Source of the DNA: Lamellibrachia satsuma
Lineage: Eukaryota; Annelida; Polychaeta; Sabellida; Siboglinidae
DNA length: 64,000 bases
Reading direction: 5' to 3'
Assembly (NCBI GenBank): GCA_033239005.1
Contig: BSQZ01000095.1
Location: 904,867 to 968,866, forward strand
Shown: piece by piece, positions 1 to 12,218 of the stretch
How the letters are laid out: every line of letters starts with the position of its first letter
How positions within the stretch are numbered: the stretch's first letter is position 1
Translations under genes and position numbers: made by a program
Notes under the pieces: model-generated
What the model was told of the DNA's origin: nothing
The model's database searches: none
The model's input: only the letters and a program-made list of their open reading frames with translations

Positions 1-19
1 GATAGAGGGAGAGATAGAT

Positions 20-60
<41 letters not shown>

Positions 61-97
61 AAGACAGAGACAGAGAACGAGAAAGAGAGAGAGAGGG
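1..97. repeat. (GA)n microsatellite
   Basis: Purine-rich GA/GATA simple repeat with a few interruptions, running into the window start. Confidence 0.9.
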
Positions 98-494
98 GGG
101 TGGAGATGACAAATGGGTGAGGGAGGGGCTCATTTGATTTAGTTTTGTCATTTGCGTGTTGCGATGTCCTCGTGTTGCATAACTTACTCAGAACCCACAC
201 ACAACCACACGATTAACTAGACGACGTAAACGCCAATTATATATATATACAATTGGTAGACCGGGTGATGTTGTACCTACCGTTGGTCTAGACATAGGGT
301 GGAGATGACAAATGGGTGAGGGAGGGGCTCATTTGATTTAGTTTTGTCATTTGCGTGTTGCGATGTCCTCGTGTTGCATAACTTACTCAGAACCCACACA
401 CAACCACACGATTAACTAGACGACGTAAACGCCAATTATATATATATACAATTGGTAGACCGGGTGATGTTGTACCTACCGTTGGTCTAGACAT
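98..494. repeat. Tandem duplication, two copies of a 199-bp unit
   Basis: The segment beginning TGGAGATGACAAATGGGTGA at 101 recurs nearly base for base at 300, including an internal short (TA)n and the ending GTTGGTCTAGACAT. Only two copies are visible. The near identity suggests a recent duplication or an assembly duplication. Confidence 0.9.
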
Positions 495-1202
495 GGCGAG
501 CAAATGTTCCTCCTTGGTCACGTCAACTCTGACTTGCGCGACTGAAATACGAAGTTCAAGTTGCAGTACACATGCAGGCAAAACATAGCAATCCAGTTGT
601 TTCTGGTGGGAAGACAGGCAATGTCGGATTAACAATGTATGTGGCCTTGAACAAAGTTTTTGTGGGGGCCTTTACCGAGTGCGTGAAAGACGAATACAGA
701 GACGCGTGATATTCACTATGGAGGTAACCCCTATATAACTATATATGGGCATTAACAGCATGTTGTCGATGACGACATACAAATATACATACAAGAACAC
801 ACAACATATGACGACAAAGAAGAAAATACAGCGTACAATGACATGAAAAATTTACAGCATAGGCATATCAGAAAATAATGCACAAAAACACTTTGTGCAG
901 GGTCTGGCATGGGTGTACCACTTGTGCCACGGTGAATCCGGGACAGGCGAAAGGACGGAGAGATTATGACCATACATTCTAAAGCACCGCAAGAAAGTGT
1001 ACAGATGATCTAGTAAAGTTGAGCATGACTGTTTCCTACACTGTTGTGGTTCGTAATGGTGCCATGGAATATATGAACGACGTTGGCTTATTATGGTAAG
1101 GTACACCCAGTGGAAATCATAGGAAAAACAGGGCTATGGGTGCGCCCTGTTAGAAAGTTATCCCAATAATACCGATTTAACAAATTACCCCTGTCGCAAC
1201 CA
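495..1202. other. Unannotated spacer
   Basis: I see no domain-like translation, TIR or tandem array here. The short open frames on the minus strand are low-complexity and unsupported. Confidence 0.5.
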
Positions 1203-2050
1203 TTGCAATCTCCTACACAGTGTACAATTGTGCACACTGTGTGGTTTTCATGTATAACTAGAAGGAACAAGTCTAAATGTCTACATACAGGACACGGGAA
1301 CTTGGATGTACATTATAAAATGGGAGATACTGTTCTATGTACTACTGTAAAACAAAAGGACTTAGGAGTTACAATAAGTGCTGATATGAAAATATCAGAG
1401 CAGTGTTGTATTGCAGCTTGAAAGGGTTATCACATTCTTGTGTTTATTGTGAGAACTATGAAATACAATGAGAAAAAGTTAATTATACCTCTGTATAAAG
1501 CAATAGTTAGGCCACATTTAGAGTACTGTATACAAGCTTGGAGACCATATCGTAAGAAGGATATAGGTTGAAGGAATACAAAGGAGAACAACTAAAATGA
1601 TTCCAGAACTGAGAGACCAGAGTTATGAAGAACGACTGAACGAATGTGGTTTAACAACCCTAGAGAAAAGAAGGGTAAGAGGAGATCAAATTGAAGTTTT
1701 TAAGATATTGAATGGATATGAAAATATTGATAGAAATATTTTTTCTCACTCAAGAAAGATAATAGAACTAGAGGACATGAGGTAGCATTAGTAAAGGATC
1801 AGTGTAGATTGGATATCAGGAAGTACTCGTTCTCATAGAGGACATTGATTGAAAGGAACAAATTATCTACAGATTGTGTACCTGTTAGCAGCGTGAATAT
1901 GCTTAAAAACCAGGGTTACACATATATAAGGAGGGCGGGTTACACATAGATGAAAAATGTTCTATTCTCGATAATCCAATGGCTTCCTTGTCCACTTGCC
2001 GTCTAAGCCTTTGCCTTGGATGGTTATCTTGTTAAATCGTGTTAAGGAAA
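1203..2050 (+). mobile_element. 3' part of a CR1-like non-LTR retrotransposon (degenerate)
   Basis: Translation gives the tail of a CR1/jockey-type reverse transcriptase: HTGHGNLDVHYKMGD, KDLGVTISADMK, then out of frame PLYKAIVRPHLEYCIQAW and a downstream KILNGYENIDRNIFSH block. The same blocks appear in order at 62.7-63.5 kb. The two copies also share a 3' untranslated end (CCAATGGCTTCCTTG followed by CCACTTGCC). Several stops and frameshifts show that the copy is dead. The 5' end is truncated within the RT region. Confidence 0.85.
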
Positions 2051-3416
2051 TCTAACCAAGTACGCCTATGCGACGTTGCTTTGTTACCTTGGCCGTTGTA
2101 CAAGCAATAAACTTAATGAAAAGAAGCTGCAACTTACGGTATTGCTGGACACTTGTGAGGCAGCTGACACTATTAGGGTCCTCCGACTTCAGCAGAGAAA
2201 AGACAAAAGCAGTTGTGGCGCGATCCATGGATGGCATGCCTCATATAGCCCCACAACGCTGCCAAACAATTCCATTGTCCGCACGTGGCTGTCAAGTGAC
2301 CACGTTGACACAGCACATTCCGCAAATACAATTATTGTCATGTCGAAGTGTCTCAAGTATGGCTTCACATAGCGGCGTGGCAAACCTATGACGGCTACGT
2401 TGTTTTTGAGAAAGAATTCGAGAATATAATTTGTGGTAATTATGAAATAGGTTTACCTTGTCAATATTGTTAACATTACGCCGACCTTTGGAAGAACTTA
2501 GACTGCCGTATTTGAACAACAACAATTCAACAAATGAAGACAACAAAGGTACAACCATCATCAAATAATTAGTTAGTGCTGCCACTAGTTAGCCATATTG
2601 GTAAGGCAGTTTCTGTGAAAATATCAAATGGAACAACGAACAGTGTCACTATCAAATCCGTAGTAATATATATGGTGCACAACCGTACAACAACCAGGGT
2701 CCTGGAAAACAAAGTTATCTAGAACGAGCAGTTCTACATACCACCAGCCTAAGTATAATATTCCTTCGCCAGATATACTTTAATATGATGTAGCACATGA
2801 ATAATGCATTTTGTAGTCAATTACCTTAGTTGTTTCATTATATGATAATGCGGTTGTATAGGATTATGGGCGGAAAATGAGTCAAACAATTAGAGTGCAA
2901 TCACATCTGTTTCTAAAATTGCTTCAGCTCAAAATGAAAAATGTATGATTCTGATTTGATGTTAACGTTTTTTTGCTCATCGAAAATAACAACCCAAATA
3001 AAACCTGATGCTCAATATGGTTCTTGATGCTGGAATTCGGAAATGTTCTCGCTTAGTTTACACACAAAGTTTCACGGAATTTGAAACAATAATGGAATTT
3101 GAAATAATGGAATTGGTTAATATAAAACTTATCATAAAAGTGACAACATAACGGTCGCCCTCTGTACTGGATGCGCAGAAGGGTTAAGCCGCAGAAGTGG
3201 CTGTGACGCCCAGCCACATGTCGTTATTTGGTTACACTTGCAGATTCAATACACGGACTGCCTCGATCACGTTCGACACGAAATTGACAAACAAGAGAAA
3301 GGAAACTTCGGTGACAGCCTATTACGTCATCGCGAAAAGTTGTAGGTCGTATGGTTATTGTCATACATATCTAGGTTTCTCATGTGGTCTCAAGGGGGCT
3401 CTGTTGATGAAAATAA

Positions 3417-3418
<2 letters not shown>
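2051..3418. other. Unannotated spacer
   Basis: There are overlapping open frames on both strands near 2.05-2.59 kb, but none shows a domain I recognise and none has convincing splice context. The rest is AT-rich sequence without visible structure. Confidence 0.4.

Positions 3419-3492
<74 letters not shown>
3419..3492. repeat. (TA)n microsatellite
   Basis: About 70 bp of uninterrupted TA. It creates artificial Tyr-Ile open frames on both strands. Confidence 0.95.
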
Positions 3493-3494
<2 letters not shown>

Positions 3495-3850
3495 ATATAT
3501 ATATACACACATATATATATTATGTACACATACAGAGAAAATAGTACATAACATATATAACTGAAATTAATTATAAAATAAATAGTTACATACACATTTT
3601 TTTTATATGGACAAAGTCGTAAAGCGTTGATGCAATCTTATGTGTATGAAAATTCATCACAAAGTTCCCAGTACAGGTGTATCCAACACTGACTTATTGG
3701 TTGTCTTCAATAATATACTCATCCTTTATACGAACCGAAGAAACAGTATGGAAAGCGTGGGGATGAGTGTAAGTGGGAGGTTGGGTCTAAACATTGGTAT
3801 GAGGTGGAAGGTTAGCCCCAAAAACAGGCGGGAGATGGGAGGCTCAGTTA

Positions 3851-4776
3851 CAGTGGCGTACCTAGGATATCACAAAGGGGAGGCCTAGGTGGTGGGGAGG
3901 CCTACGTGGTGGGGAGGTCAAGGTGGTTGGGAGGCCTAGGTGGTTGGGAGGTCAAGGTAGTTGGGAGGCCAAGGTGGTTGGGAGGCCTAGGTGGTTGGGA
4001 GGCCTAGGTGGTTGGGAGGCCAAGGTGGTTGGGAGGCCAAGGTGGTTGGGAGGCCTAGGTGGTTGGGAGGTCAAGGTAGTTGGGAGGCCAAGGTGGTGTG
4101 GAGGCCTAGGTGGTGGGGAGGCCAAGGTGGTGGGGAGGCCAATGTGGTATGGAGGCCAAGGTGGTTGGGAGGCCTAGGTGGTTGGGAGGCCAAGGTGGTT
4201 GGGAGGCCTAGGTGGTTGGGAGGCCAATGTGGTGGGGAGGCCTAGGTGGTTGGGAGGCCAAGGTGGTGGGGAGGCCAATGTGGTGGGGAGGCCAAGGTGG
4301 TTGGGAGGCCTAGGTGGTTGGGAGGCCAAGGTGGTTGGGAGGCCTAGGTGGTTGGGAGGCTTAGGTGGTTGGGAGGCCAAGGTGGTTGGGAGGCCTAGGT
4401 GGTTGGGAGGTCAAGGTAGTTGGGAGGCCAAGGTGGTGGGGAGGCCTAGGTGGTGGGGAGGCCAAGGTGGTGGGGAGGCCAATGTGGTATGGAGGCCAAG
4501 GTGGTGGGAAGATCAAGGTGGTGGGGAGGCCAAGGTTGTGGGGAGGCCAAGGTGGGGATGCCAAAGTGGGGAGGCCAAGGTGGGGAGGCCAAGGTTGTGG
4601 GGAGGCCAAGGTGGGGAGACCAAGGTGGGGAGGCCAAGATGGTGGGGAGGCCAAGGTGGGGAGGCCGAGATGGGGGAGCTTAGTCACCCATTATCTCACC
4701 ATGCTACCACATAGGGAAACAACAATAATTTGAGCCAAAGGGGGCATGGCACAATGCCCCCCTAAATACGCCGCTG
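3851..4776. mobile_element. TIR (hAT-like) non-autonomous element filled by a minisatellite
   Basis: The left end CAGTGGCGTACCTAGG (3851) and the right end, read inward on the minus strand as CAGCGGCGTATTTAGG (4776), are imperfect terminal inverted repeats of a CAGTGGCGTA type that I associate with hAT-like elements. No transposase is present. The interior is almost wholly the 17-bp array. I could not see a clean 8-bp target duplication (CTCAGTTA against GGTTCAGC), so the class is tentative. Confidence 0.55.
3876..4680. repeat. 17-bp minisatellite (AGGTGGTTGGGAGGCCT)
   Basis: About 46 head-to-tail units of AGGTGGTTGGGAGGCCT. Variants are CCAAG for CCTAG, GGGG for TTGG, and shortened 14-bp units at the right end. 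Open frames across it on both strands are by-products of the repeat. Confidence 0.95.
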
Positions 4777-6985
4777 GGTTCAGCCCCTGCTAGCCCTCTC
4801 TAATATAATGTTGACTCCATTACATTTTCGATTCACGTTTTCCTTTGGACTTTGGATAGTTGGATGAATACTGAAACGCAATCGAACACATGACAATTAC
4901 CATTAACGAAGTAACAATAGATAGGGTCACAAGACTCAAAACTAGTTGGTCAATACTGAGTGCATTAAAACGCTGAATCACGGTCCACAACTCAAGTGGG
5001 TGGTGCCGTTCCTAGTGCGTCAGCTGCCGTGTTGACATAAGCTATACAGTCAGACCAGAATATTTATCTACAAAAATTTTTACACGACATGTTAATGTGA
5101 CTCATTTGGCACCATTTCAACATGGCTTAGCGGTGGGATGATTCAGGTAAATTATAAAGAGACATGTGAACTTGCTTTAGCGCGCTAATGATGTCATTCT
5201 CCTAGAATGCGTCATCACAATATTGCAGAGCTGACAATTTACTGTCATAATTGATCTGTCAGTGACCTGCAAGTATGTGTTTTACTGGTATTATTGAATC
5301 TGGACATAAGGCGAAGAGTGATATTAGTCATTATTATGCTAGGTTGTACTTTAACCATTGTTCAGTATTACTGTACGTGGCATTTCTAATTTCTTGCGAA
5401 ACGTAAATTCAAACTGGTGAGCTCAAAAAGGTTGTTTTTCACACACTTTTCTTAAAATATTATTTTTCAAATGTCATATTTAAAAAAATTTACATGGGTT
5501 AATGGATATGAAGATCAACACAGTTTACAAGACTTAATTATCACAATGTTAATAAAATAAATAAACTAGATAAACTAATCAAATGATCAGAAAAAAACAT
5601 TTTATTTAATTTTGGAAAATGTGAATGCTTAGACACATGACAAAGAAACACATAAATAGAACATACAGGTGACACCAGAGGATACAACGAACAGTAGCTA
5701 TTAGAAGACGAGGATCCAAGCGGCTGACTCCATACGTACACCAGTAACGTTTCACACCGCTGATTTAGAGCGAAATCTAGGACCACGCATTATGATATGC
5801 TTTCCTTACAATTGCTAGCAGTGTGAATACATTTAACCCAGAAATGCGTGTACCAAGTGACGGGAGTGGACGCTGAACAGGACGCGATCCAGTCAAGCGT
5901 CCTGTGATTGAGTTGGTATGTTAAGAGATGACTTCAAGGACGTGGAGTGAACAGATAAGTGTAGTATTAAGCAATATGTTCTTGGATATTTTATTTGTTA
6001 AACAGTCTTCACCAATGCAATAGCAGAGTGATCATCACTGAGTCATATTACAAAGAATACAGAGATATAATGACATTGTGTAATTATTGAAAACGCAATT
6101 TATTACATCCGCATATACAAGATAAAACGTGTGTGGAAGACCTGTTAACCCAAACACCAACTAAACTCCTCTGGGAACCGTTCGGTTACGCTGCAATTAC
6201 TTCGTTTAATTTATTATATTACAATTCCATCGGTATATATTACCAAGTACTCGCTGACAGCGTGGAATGAACCAAAATGCAAATTCTTCGAACGGCAGCA
6301 AGATGATTCGAAAACAAGTACTCTTGTTCTAACCATTATACTACCGCTCCGCACGGTCACACTGGCTGTTCTTTGTAAGCACTGACTTACACCCGTCCAT
6401 ACAAGTAGACTGCCATTATAGCGGTTTTTTTTATAGATTCCTGCAAAATGTTTCCTACGATTTGATTTTCTTCAACATTTCACTGTACATCGGTGCACCT
6501 TTAATGTTGTGTGTAATTCGACAAGATTCAGAACACACCCAAAGCAGATCCCCCAATTTCGGCCCAGCCCAGTGAATGATTTAGAAATGTTGGTACGTTG
6601 CCATCGAATGAAAGATTTACTGAAGTAGTAAAGAAAACATAAAGTTTATCAAAGTTTACCAAAGTATCCGATGAGAAAGTACTTCACTCATTAAACAACC
6701 GCGGAAGTAATTGTTTTGAGTTATTTTCTAAATATCGGACAAAGACGGACACAGGGGGCGATTTGAGTGTTGAAATACACATACTACATTTAAGATCCGT
6801 CAGCCATTAGCCAAAGATTACACAAAGAGTCCCAAGGGTAGTGACGAATGCGTGTTACGAGTAAAATTATAAGTGAATTTTTATCATCGCCAATTGCTAG
6901 GAGGCGAATGAACATAACATGAGGCGAGTGGATGTCGGCACCTGGGAGGAGATACTGCCAGACTGCCCCCAAAGTTAGTGTATTA
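4777..6985. other. Unannotated spacer
   Basis: About 2.2 kb with no tandem array, TIR or recognisable coding domain. Missing 5' exons of gene B would be expected upstream of 8.9 kb, but I found no PH or PTB signature here. Confidence 0.4.
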
Positions 6986-7174
<189 letters not shown>

Positions 7175-7408
7175 AATCGCTGATATATTACCTCGTTTAG
7201 AAGAAGCCATTACCCACTTTATAGATTTTAACATCGATATACATATTTTGCCCCTGACAGACCCCGCCATTGTATTCTCTGTGGCCGTCTGCAGTAATAC
7301 TCAGCCGCATCATTATCATTAGGCCTACGCACCGACTGTTCAATTGCGCAAATTCGTGTGTCACTGTGGTTTGTCGCCGGATGTCAGATCAAATTGAAGT
7401 GTACTTAC

Positions 7409-7465
7409 TCTACCGCAGCCGTTGACGAGAAATTGTCAGCAGCCTTGTCGTTGTTATCTTTACAT
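7409..7465 (-). pseudogene. Relic E: dead first exon of a DOK-like gene
   Basis: On the minus strand, 57 nt from an ATG to a consensus donor GTAAGT align without gaps to the intact first exons of gene C (51510-51566) and gene D (61438-61494). Codon 2 is TAA and two further stops follow (TAA, TGA), so it cannot encode the PH-domain start. The homology extends upstream through 7650, including ACTTCCGGG (7532-7540) and GTCGCCACGG (7620-7629). No downstream PH or PTB exons are visible on this strand below 7.4 kb. Confidence 0.75.
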
Positions 7466-7971
7466 GAAACTGCAAACAGTCAAACAACTATTCTGTCAAA
7501 TAATAACTACGCAACACTAAACCGCTGTTAAACTTCCGGGTTTTCTGCTCGAGTTCTGTGTGTAGACTAAACATACAGTATTGTGTTCAATTATTGCACA
7601 ACCGCAAGTATGTCACTATGTCGCCACGGGTGACTGCCTTTTCGACCTGGTGCTGCCAGAGGTGAATGCAAATGTATTTTAACAAATGTCTGTGAAATAC
7701 TAATTTGATTTTGTTGCACCAAAAGGCTTGACAACAATATCAAAGAATTGGCAATATGAGAACTTTCCTTTATTACCTAAGCGCTAAAAGGCAATCATCC
7801 GTGGCGACACTGTGACACACATGTGGTTGTACGATAGCTCATCACAACACTGTATGTTCAGTCAAAACGAAGGCCTGGTACAAAAAACCCGGAAGTTTCA
7901 CACTGAAGTGGGGCCGACAGAATAATATTACTATTTCACAGAATAGTTGATTGACTGTTTGCGAGTGTGAT
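7466..7971. promoter_or_regulatory. Head-to-head 5' region between relics E and B
   Basis: The two arms, roughly 7466-7650 and 7790-7971, are inverted diverged copies. Each carries an ETS-like ACTTCCGGG/CCCGGAAGT core (7532-7540 and 7889-7897) and GTCGCCACGG or its complement (7620-7629 and 7799-7808). The same two motifs lie upstream of genes C and D. A promoter role is inference from this conservation. No TATA box is evident. Confidence 0.45.
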
Positions 7972-8027
7972 ATAGAGGTGTGCAACAACACAGCTGTTGA
8001 AACTTTCTCGGCCACGGCGACGGTAGT
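7972..8027 (+). pseudogene. Gene B exon 1 relic (start codon lost)
   Basis: It aligns with first exons of genes C and D up to the donor GTAAGT (8028-8033), but the ATG position reads ATA and the exon is 56 rather than 57 nt, so the phase is lost. The inverted partner at 7409-7465 is equally dead. Confidence 0.65.
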
Positions 8028-8135
8028 GTAAGTACACTTCCATTTGATCGTACAGTTCCTTCTTCCTAGTTGACATTCGGTGACAAACCACAGTGACACA
8101 CGGATTTGTTTTTAGTTTCGACAAACCGTCGCCTG

Positions 8136-8700
<565 letters not shown>

Positions 8701-8901
8701 ATGTGTGCATGTATGAATACATTGACATGCATGTATGTATATGTTAGTACATGGCAATGTATGCATGCATGCATGCACATGTATGCGGGTTCGTGTGTGT
8801 TGTTGCTTTCTTTTGTGCCTATATATCGTGGCAATTACATTTTAGGATGTACCCAAAAGCCTTCTGAGACTTGTCGCCATATTGACGTAGTGTGCTTGCA
8901 G

Positions 8902-9182
8902 GTAGATACGTTGCAACAAGCATAAATCGTTGTTGCTCTCCTCTGAGTCAAACCGTTGCTTGTGCAGTAGGAAGCGCTTCTTCAACCTAACGTTGTCTGA
9001 CTGGGAAGTTATGGAGGACATTGACTCTGACCCCGATGAACTTTACTCCAAGATAAACAAGCAGTCACCATTCAAGCAGAACGGGTGTACGAACGTGGCT
9101 CCAGTGGAAGACACGAACTTGGACAAGAATGATAACGTTGCGATGTGTAAGGAGGAACAAGTTCAACTGGAGAAACACACAG
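8902..9182 (+). pseudogene. Gene B PTB second-half exon with nonsense codon
   Basis: After the acceptor at 8900-8901 the exon reads G-TAG-ATA-CGT, where gene C reads G-TAC-ATC-CGT (K-Y-I-R). The only stop in 93 codons is this TAC to TAG change. The translation SSESNRCLCSRKRFFNLT aligns residue for residue with gene [19 protein letters not shown] shifted by one, and DSDPDELYSKINKQSP matches gene C DSDLDEDLYIPMNKQTP. It ends ACA-G|GT in phase 1, like gene C at 45058. The Tyr of the YEN motif seems lost (AMCKEEQV). Confidence 0.75.
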
Positions 9183-9448
9183 GTTCGAATAATCACTTTT
9201 GTTTTACTGAAATGAATTCATTTGATCATATCTGTCGTTTGAAATCCCTCGGCTACGAAGTGTAGTTTATGATTCTGGTAGTTTCTTTCCACTTCTGCAT
9301 AGAGATTAACAAAGACATCATAACTGCAACAGTGTGTTTTATTGTATGTCTGCTTTACTGTGAACCCCGAGAAGCAGCACAGTTTAACCAGCCACATTCC
9401 CATATTCGAGATGAGCCTTGAACAATCAAATGAAGCAACTGTAAAATT

Positions 9449-10045
9449 GTTGACATCATGCAGTATGGGGGTGCTCTCGGCGATGAGTTGACATCATGCA
9501 ATATGAGGGTGCTCTCGGCGATGAGTTGACATCATGCAGTATGGGGGTGCTCTCTGCGATGAGTTGACATCATGCAATATGAGGGTGCTCTCGGCGATGA
9601 GTTGACATCATGCAGTATGGGGGTGCTCTCGGCGATGAGTTGACATCATGCAATATGAGGGTGCTCTCGGCGATGAGTTGACATCATGCAGTATGGGGGT
9701 GCTCTCTGCGATGAGTTGACATCATGCAATATGAGGGTGCTCTCGGCGATGAGTTGACATCATGCAGTATGGGGTGCTCTCTGCGATGAGTTGACATCAT
9801 GCAGTATGGGGGTGCTCTCGGCGATGAGTTGACATCATGCAGTATGGGGGTGCTCTCGGCGATGAGTTGACATCATGCAGTATGGGGGTGCTCTCGGCGA
9901 TGAGTTGACATCATGCAGTATGGGGGTGCTCTCTGCGATGAGTTGACATCATGCAATATGAGGGTGCTCTCGGCGATGAGTTGACATCATGCAGTATGGG
10001 GGGTGCTCTCGGCGATGAGTTGACATCATGCAGTATGGGGGTGCT
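9449..10045. repeat. 38-bp minisatellite with higher-order pattern
   Basis: About 16 copies of a 38-bp unit beginning GATGAGTTGACATCATGCAG. Two variant sites alternate (GCAGTATGGGGG/GCAATATGAGGG and CTCGGC/CTCTGC). Copies 1-4 and 5-8 carry the same variant order, implying a 152-bp higher-order duplication. Confidence 0.95.
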
Positions 10046-10049
10046 GTTA

Positions 10050-11571
10050 TTTAGAGCAGTTGGTGTCATCGTTTTAGGGGTCTCCGTTGTATCTGGGACT
10101 TCTCTCAATGTCACCCTTTTTCAGATAGAGGAAATGACTTAAACGTCTTCTTGAACCGGAAATGGAGTGCCTGTCACCGGCTGCGGTAACAGCTGTAATC
10201 TCGATGTCGGTGATCGCTATGGGTTTGGGACAGAAAGGAGTGAGTAGCACAGTGTCCCCCACTTGCAGATCATTGTGAGTGGCCCTGTTTCTGTGACGTT
10301 GTTTGGGTCTGTTTTGTCTGCTTATCGCTTTGTCAAGCACTGGGATGACAAAATACGAAGAAACTCCACACGTAACTTTCTCCTAAGTCATGTTGGCATA
10401 TCTGGCATCTGCATGGTTTCAAGATGTGGGTTTTCGTTGTATAGGCATTGGCAGGCGAAACACTGACGTACTGTTGTCTCCACTTTATCGATCATTTTCG
10501 GAAACCATACCTTTGATCTTATGAGTTCCTTTGTTTTGACAATTCCATGATGGCCTTCATGGGAAAGCGTCACGGTTTGGTCTCTTAGGGATTGTGGGAT
10601 GATCACGTTCGTCCTCCGTAGTAGTATGTTGTCGTCAGTGACAGTCAATTATTCCCTGACCTTGTAGAACTATCGCTTCATTGGGTCGTCCGATTTGCAG
10701 ATCTCGAACCATCATCCGTTTCTACAAAGAGGTCGTCTGCATCATGTCATTTGTTTCAGTGGCGAGTCGCATTGGGGATGTTGGACGGTGCGACAAAGTT
10801 CATATAATCTTCAGTCATGTTTTGGTGTCGACGAATCCCATATATGGTTATCGGGTTCCTGGACATGTAGTCGTTTGCATTTTTGTTTCCAGATATGCAT
10901 TTCAAAGTGAAGTTGTAAGGTTGCAGTTGCAGACCCTATCGTTCAATGCGTAATGGCCGTCTAGGTTTCTTCCATATGGCTAGAAGCGGCTCATGATGAT
11001 CGTCAACTGAGGATCGCCTTGGCGGTACTGATCAGTGTTCACAACTCCACACTATTCCCAGAGCTTCGCGGTCAGCTAGGCTATAGCGGCTTTTAACGTC
11101 CGATAAGGAGTAGCTCGCGTAAACGCACTTTTATTGCTGTTAAGAACTGCTCGAATGCGTCGCCCTGTTGTTGGTTTCGCTTGTTGAAGATAACCCTCTC
11201 ATAACATCCACTGGCTTCTCCGACTGCGAAATTGTCGAATTTTACTAGTATCTCATCCACCGATCGGGCGTCATTGTCCGTGTCGAACGTAAACACATCA
11301 TATATTCTTAAAGCATCATCACCGACCGTGTGAAGTAGCAATGCAACTTGATAATCGGCCGGCTGTTTCCTGAGTTGGGTGATCGTGATGTAGTTTTCCA
11401 TTTTCGCTTGAACAGCTTCCAGTTCTCGGCAGTATTGGACTCAAGATCCACCGGTGCCGGCGGTCGTGTCCCATGTACGGTGCCAATGGTGCATGCGGTT
11501 CCTTCAGTTTCATTAGACATCGCAGGCTTTTGACATATGTGCGGAGACTGTGGCACAGAGAAATTATGCAC
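10050..11571 (-). mobile_element. Ty3/gypsy-like retrotransposon fragment with internal deletions
   Basis: On the minus strand in order: a gag-like region (11571-11093, frameshifted; LRKQPADYQVALLLHTVGD and FNKRNQQQGDAFEQFL), an RNase H tail (about 11090-10760; SRYSLADREALGIVWSCEH, IERWGLQLQPYNF and NDYMSRNP with stops), an integrase H2C2 zinc finger (10648-10388; HHGIVKTKELI then CFAC), and an integrase C-terminal piece (10340-10074; THNDLQVGDTVLL). Protease and RT, and the integrase DDE core, are missing. No LTR pair could be defined. Confidence 0.85.
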
Positions 11572-12076
11572 TAACTGAGAAATGTGTGATCATCATACTG
11601 TTCACATTAGCAATGTGCTAATCATTAGGTGTTTAGTTTTTGTTCGTGGCATCGCGACCGTCATGTATGATGTTGTGGACAACGTAAATATTGCTCGTGC
11701 AATCGTAACTTAACTGTCAAAAGTGCATGAATTCGCATCCCTTCATCGTCGCCGTTTGTAAAGTTGTAATGACCACAACAGATTGGTTGAATTTGCAACT
11801 TGTAATCGAACGAATAAACATTCAACAATTACCGTAAACTGCTGAGCCTTGAAATCCTGGCTACGTCTATCTGCCTGAAACACCGTCTTTGTGTGTGCCA
11901 ATAATATGGGTAGTTCTGCTGATCAATATTACTGGGCTAAGAATTATTTCTGCTAAGCTCTTGGTGGCTCACATCTAAACCAACATGGTCTTCAATCGTT
12001 ACCACCTTCTCGTTTTGTTTGTTGTATATATACATGACTCTATTCATATGATTTGGGTGTCTTTGCTGTGTTTTAG
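11572..12076. other. Gene B intron remainder, possible LTR remnant
   Basis: It lies just 5' of the gypsy gag on the minus strand, where a 5' LTR would be, but no second copy exists in the window to confirm this. Confidence 0.3.
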
Positions 12077-12218
12077 ATTTAACCTGTATTGTGGAACTTG
12101 AAGAAACCGAAGCTTCAAGACGCTGCAACCTTGGCAACGCAGAATATCGACTTTGCGTTGATGCTTCCGGCTTAAAGCTACAAGTCCAACACATTGTCCT
12201 TTTCAACTGGCCATATAA
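12077..12218 (+). CDS. Gene B PTB domain first-half exon (DOK-like)
   Basis: Acceptor GTGTTTTAG then phase-1 entry. The translation includes TCIVELEETEASRRCNLGNA and ends FNWPYK, with the donor splitting the last Lys codon (AA|GTAAG). Genes A (35009-35165) and C (43264-43411, 46620-46773) have the same length class, phase and EASRRC...WPYK signature. No stop or frameshift is seen, so this exon pair may still be functional. Confidence 0.7.

Noticed and set aside
3923..4733. Gly/Trp/Pro-rich frames in the 17-bp array
   Set aside because: Low-complexity frames in all phases of a minisatellite lying between transposon ends.
7335..8110. Inverted repeat pair as a transposon or hairpin element
   Set aside because: The arms align with intact first exons and promoters at 51.5 and 61.4 kb, including the GTAAGT donor, so they are gene 5' ends rather than a mobile element.
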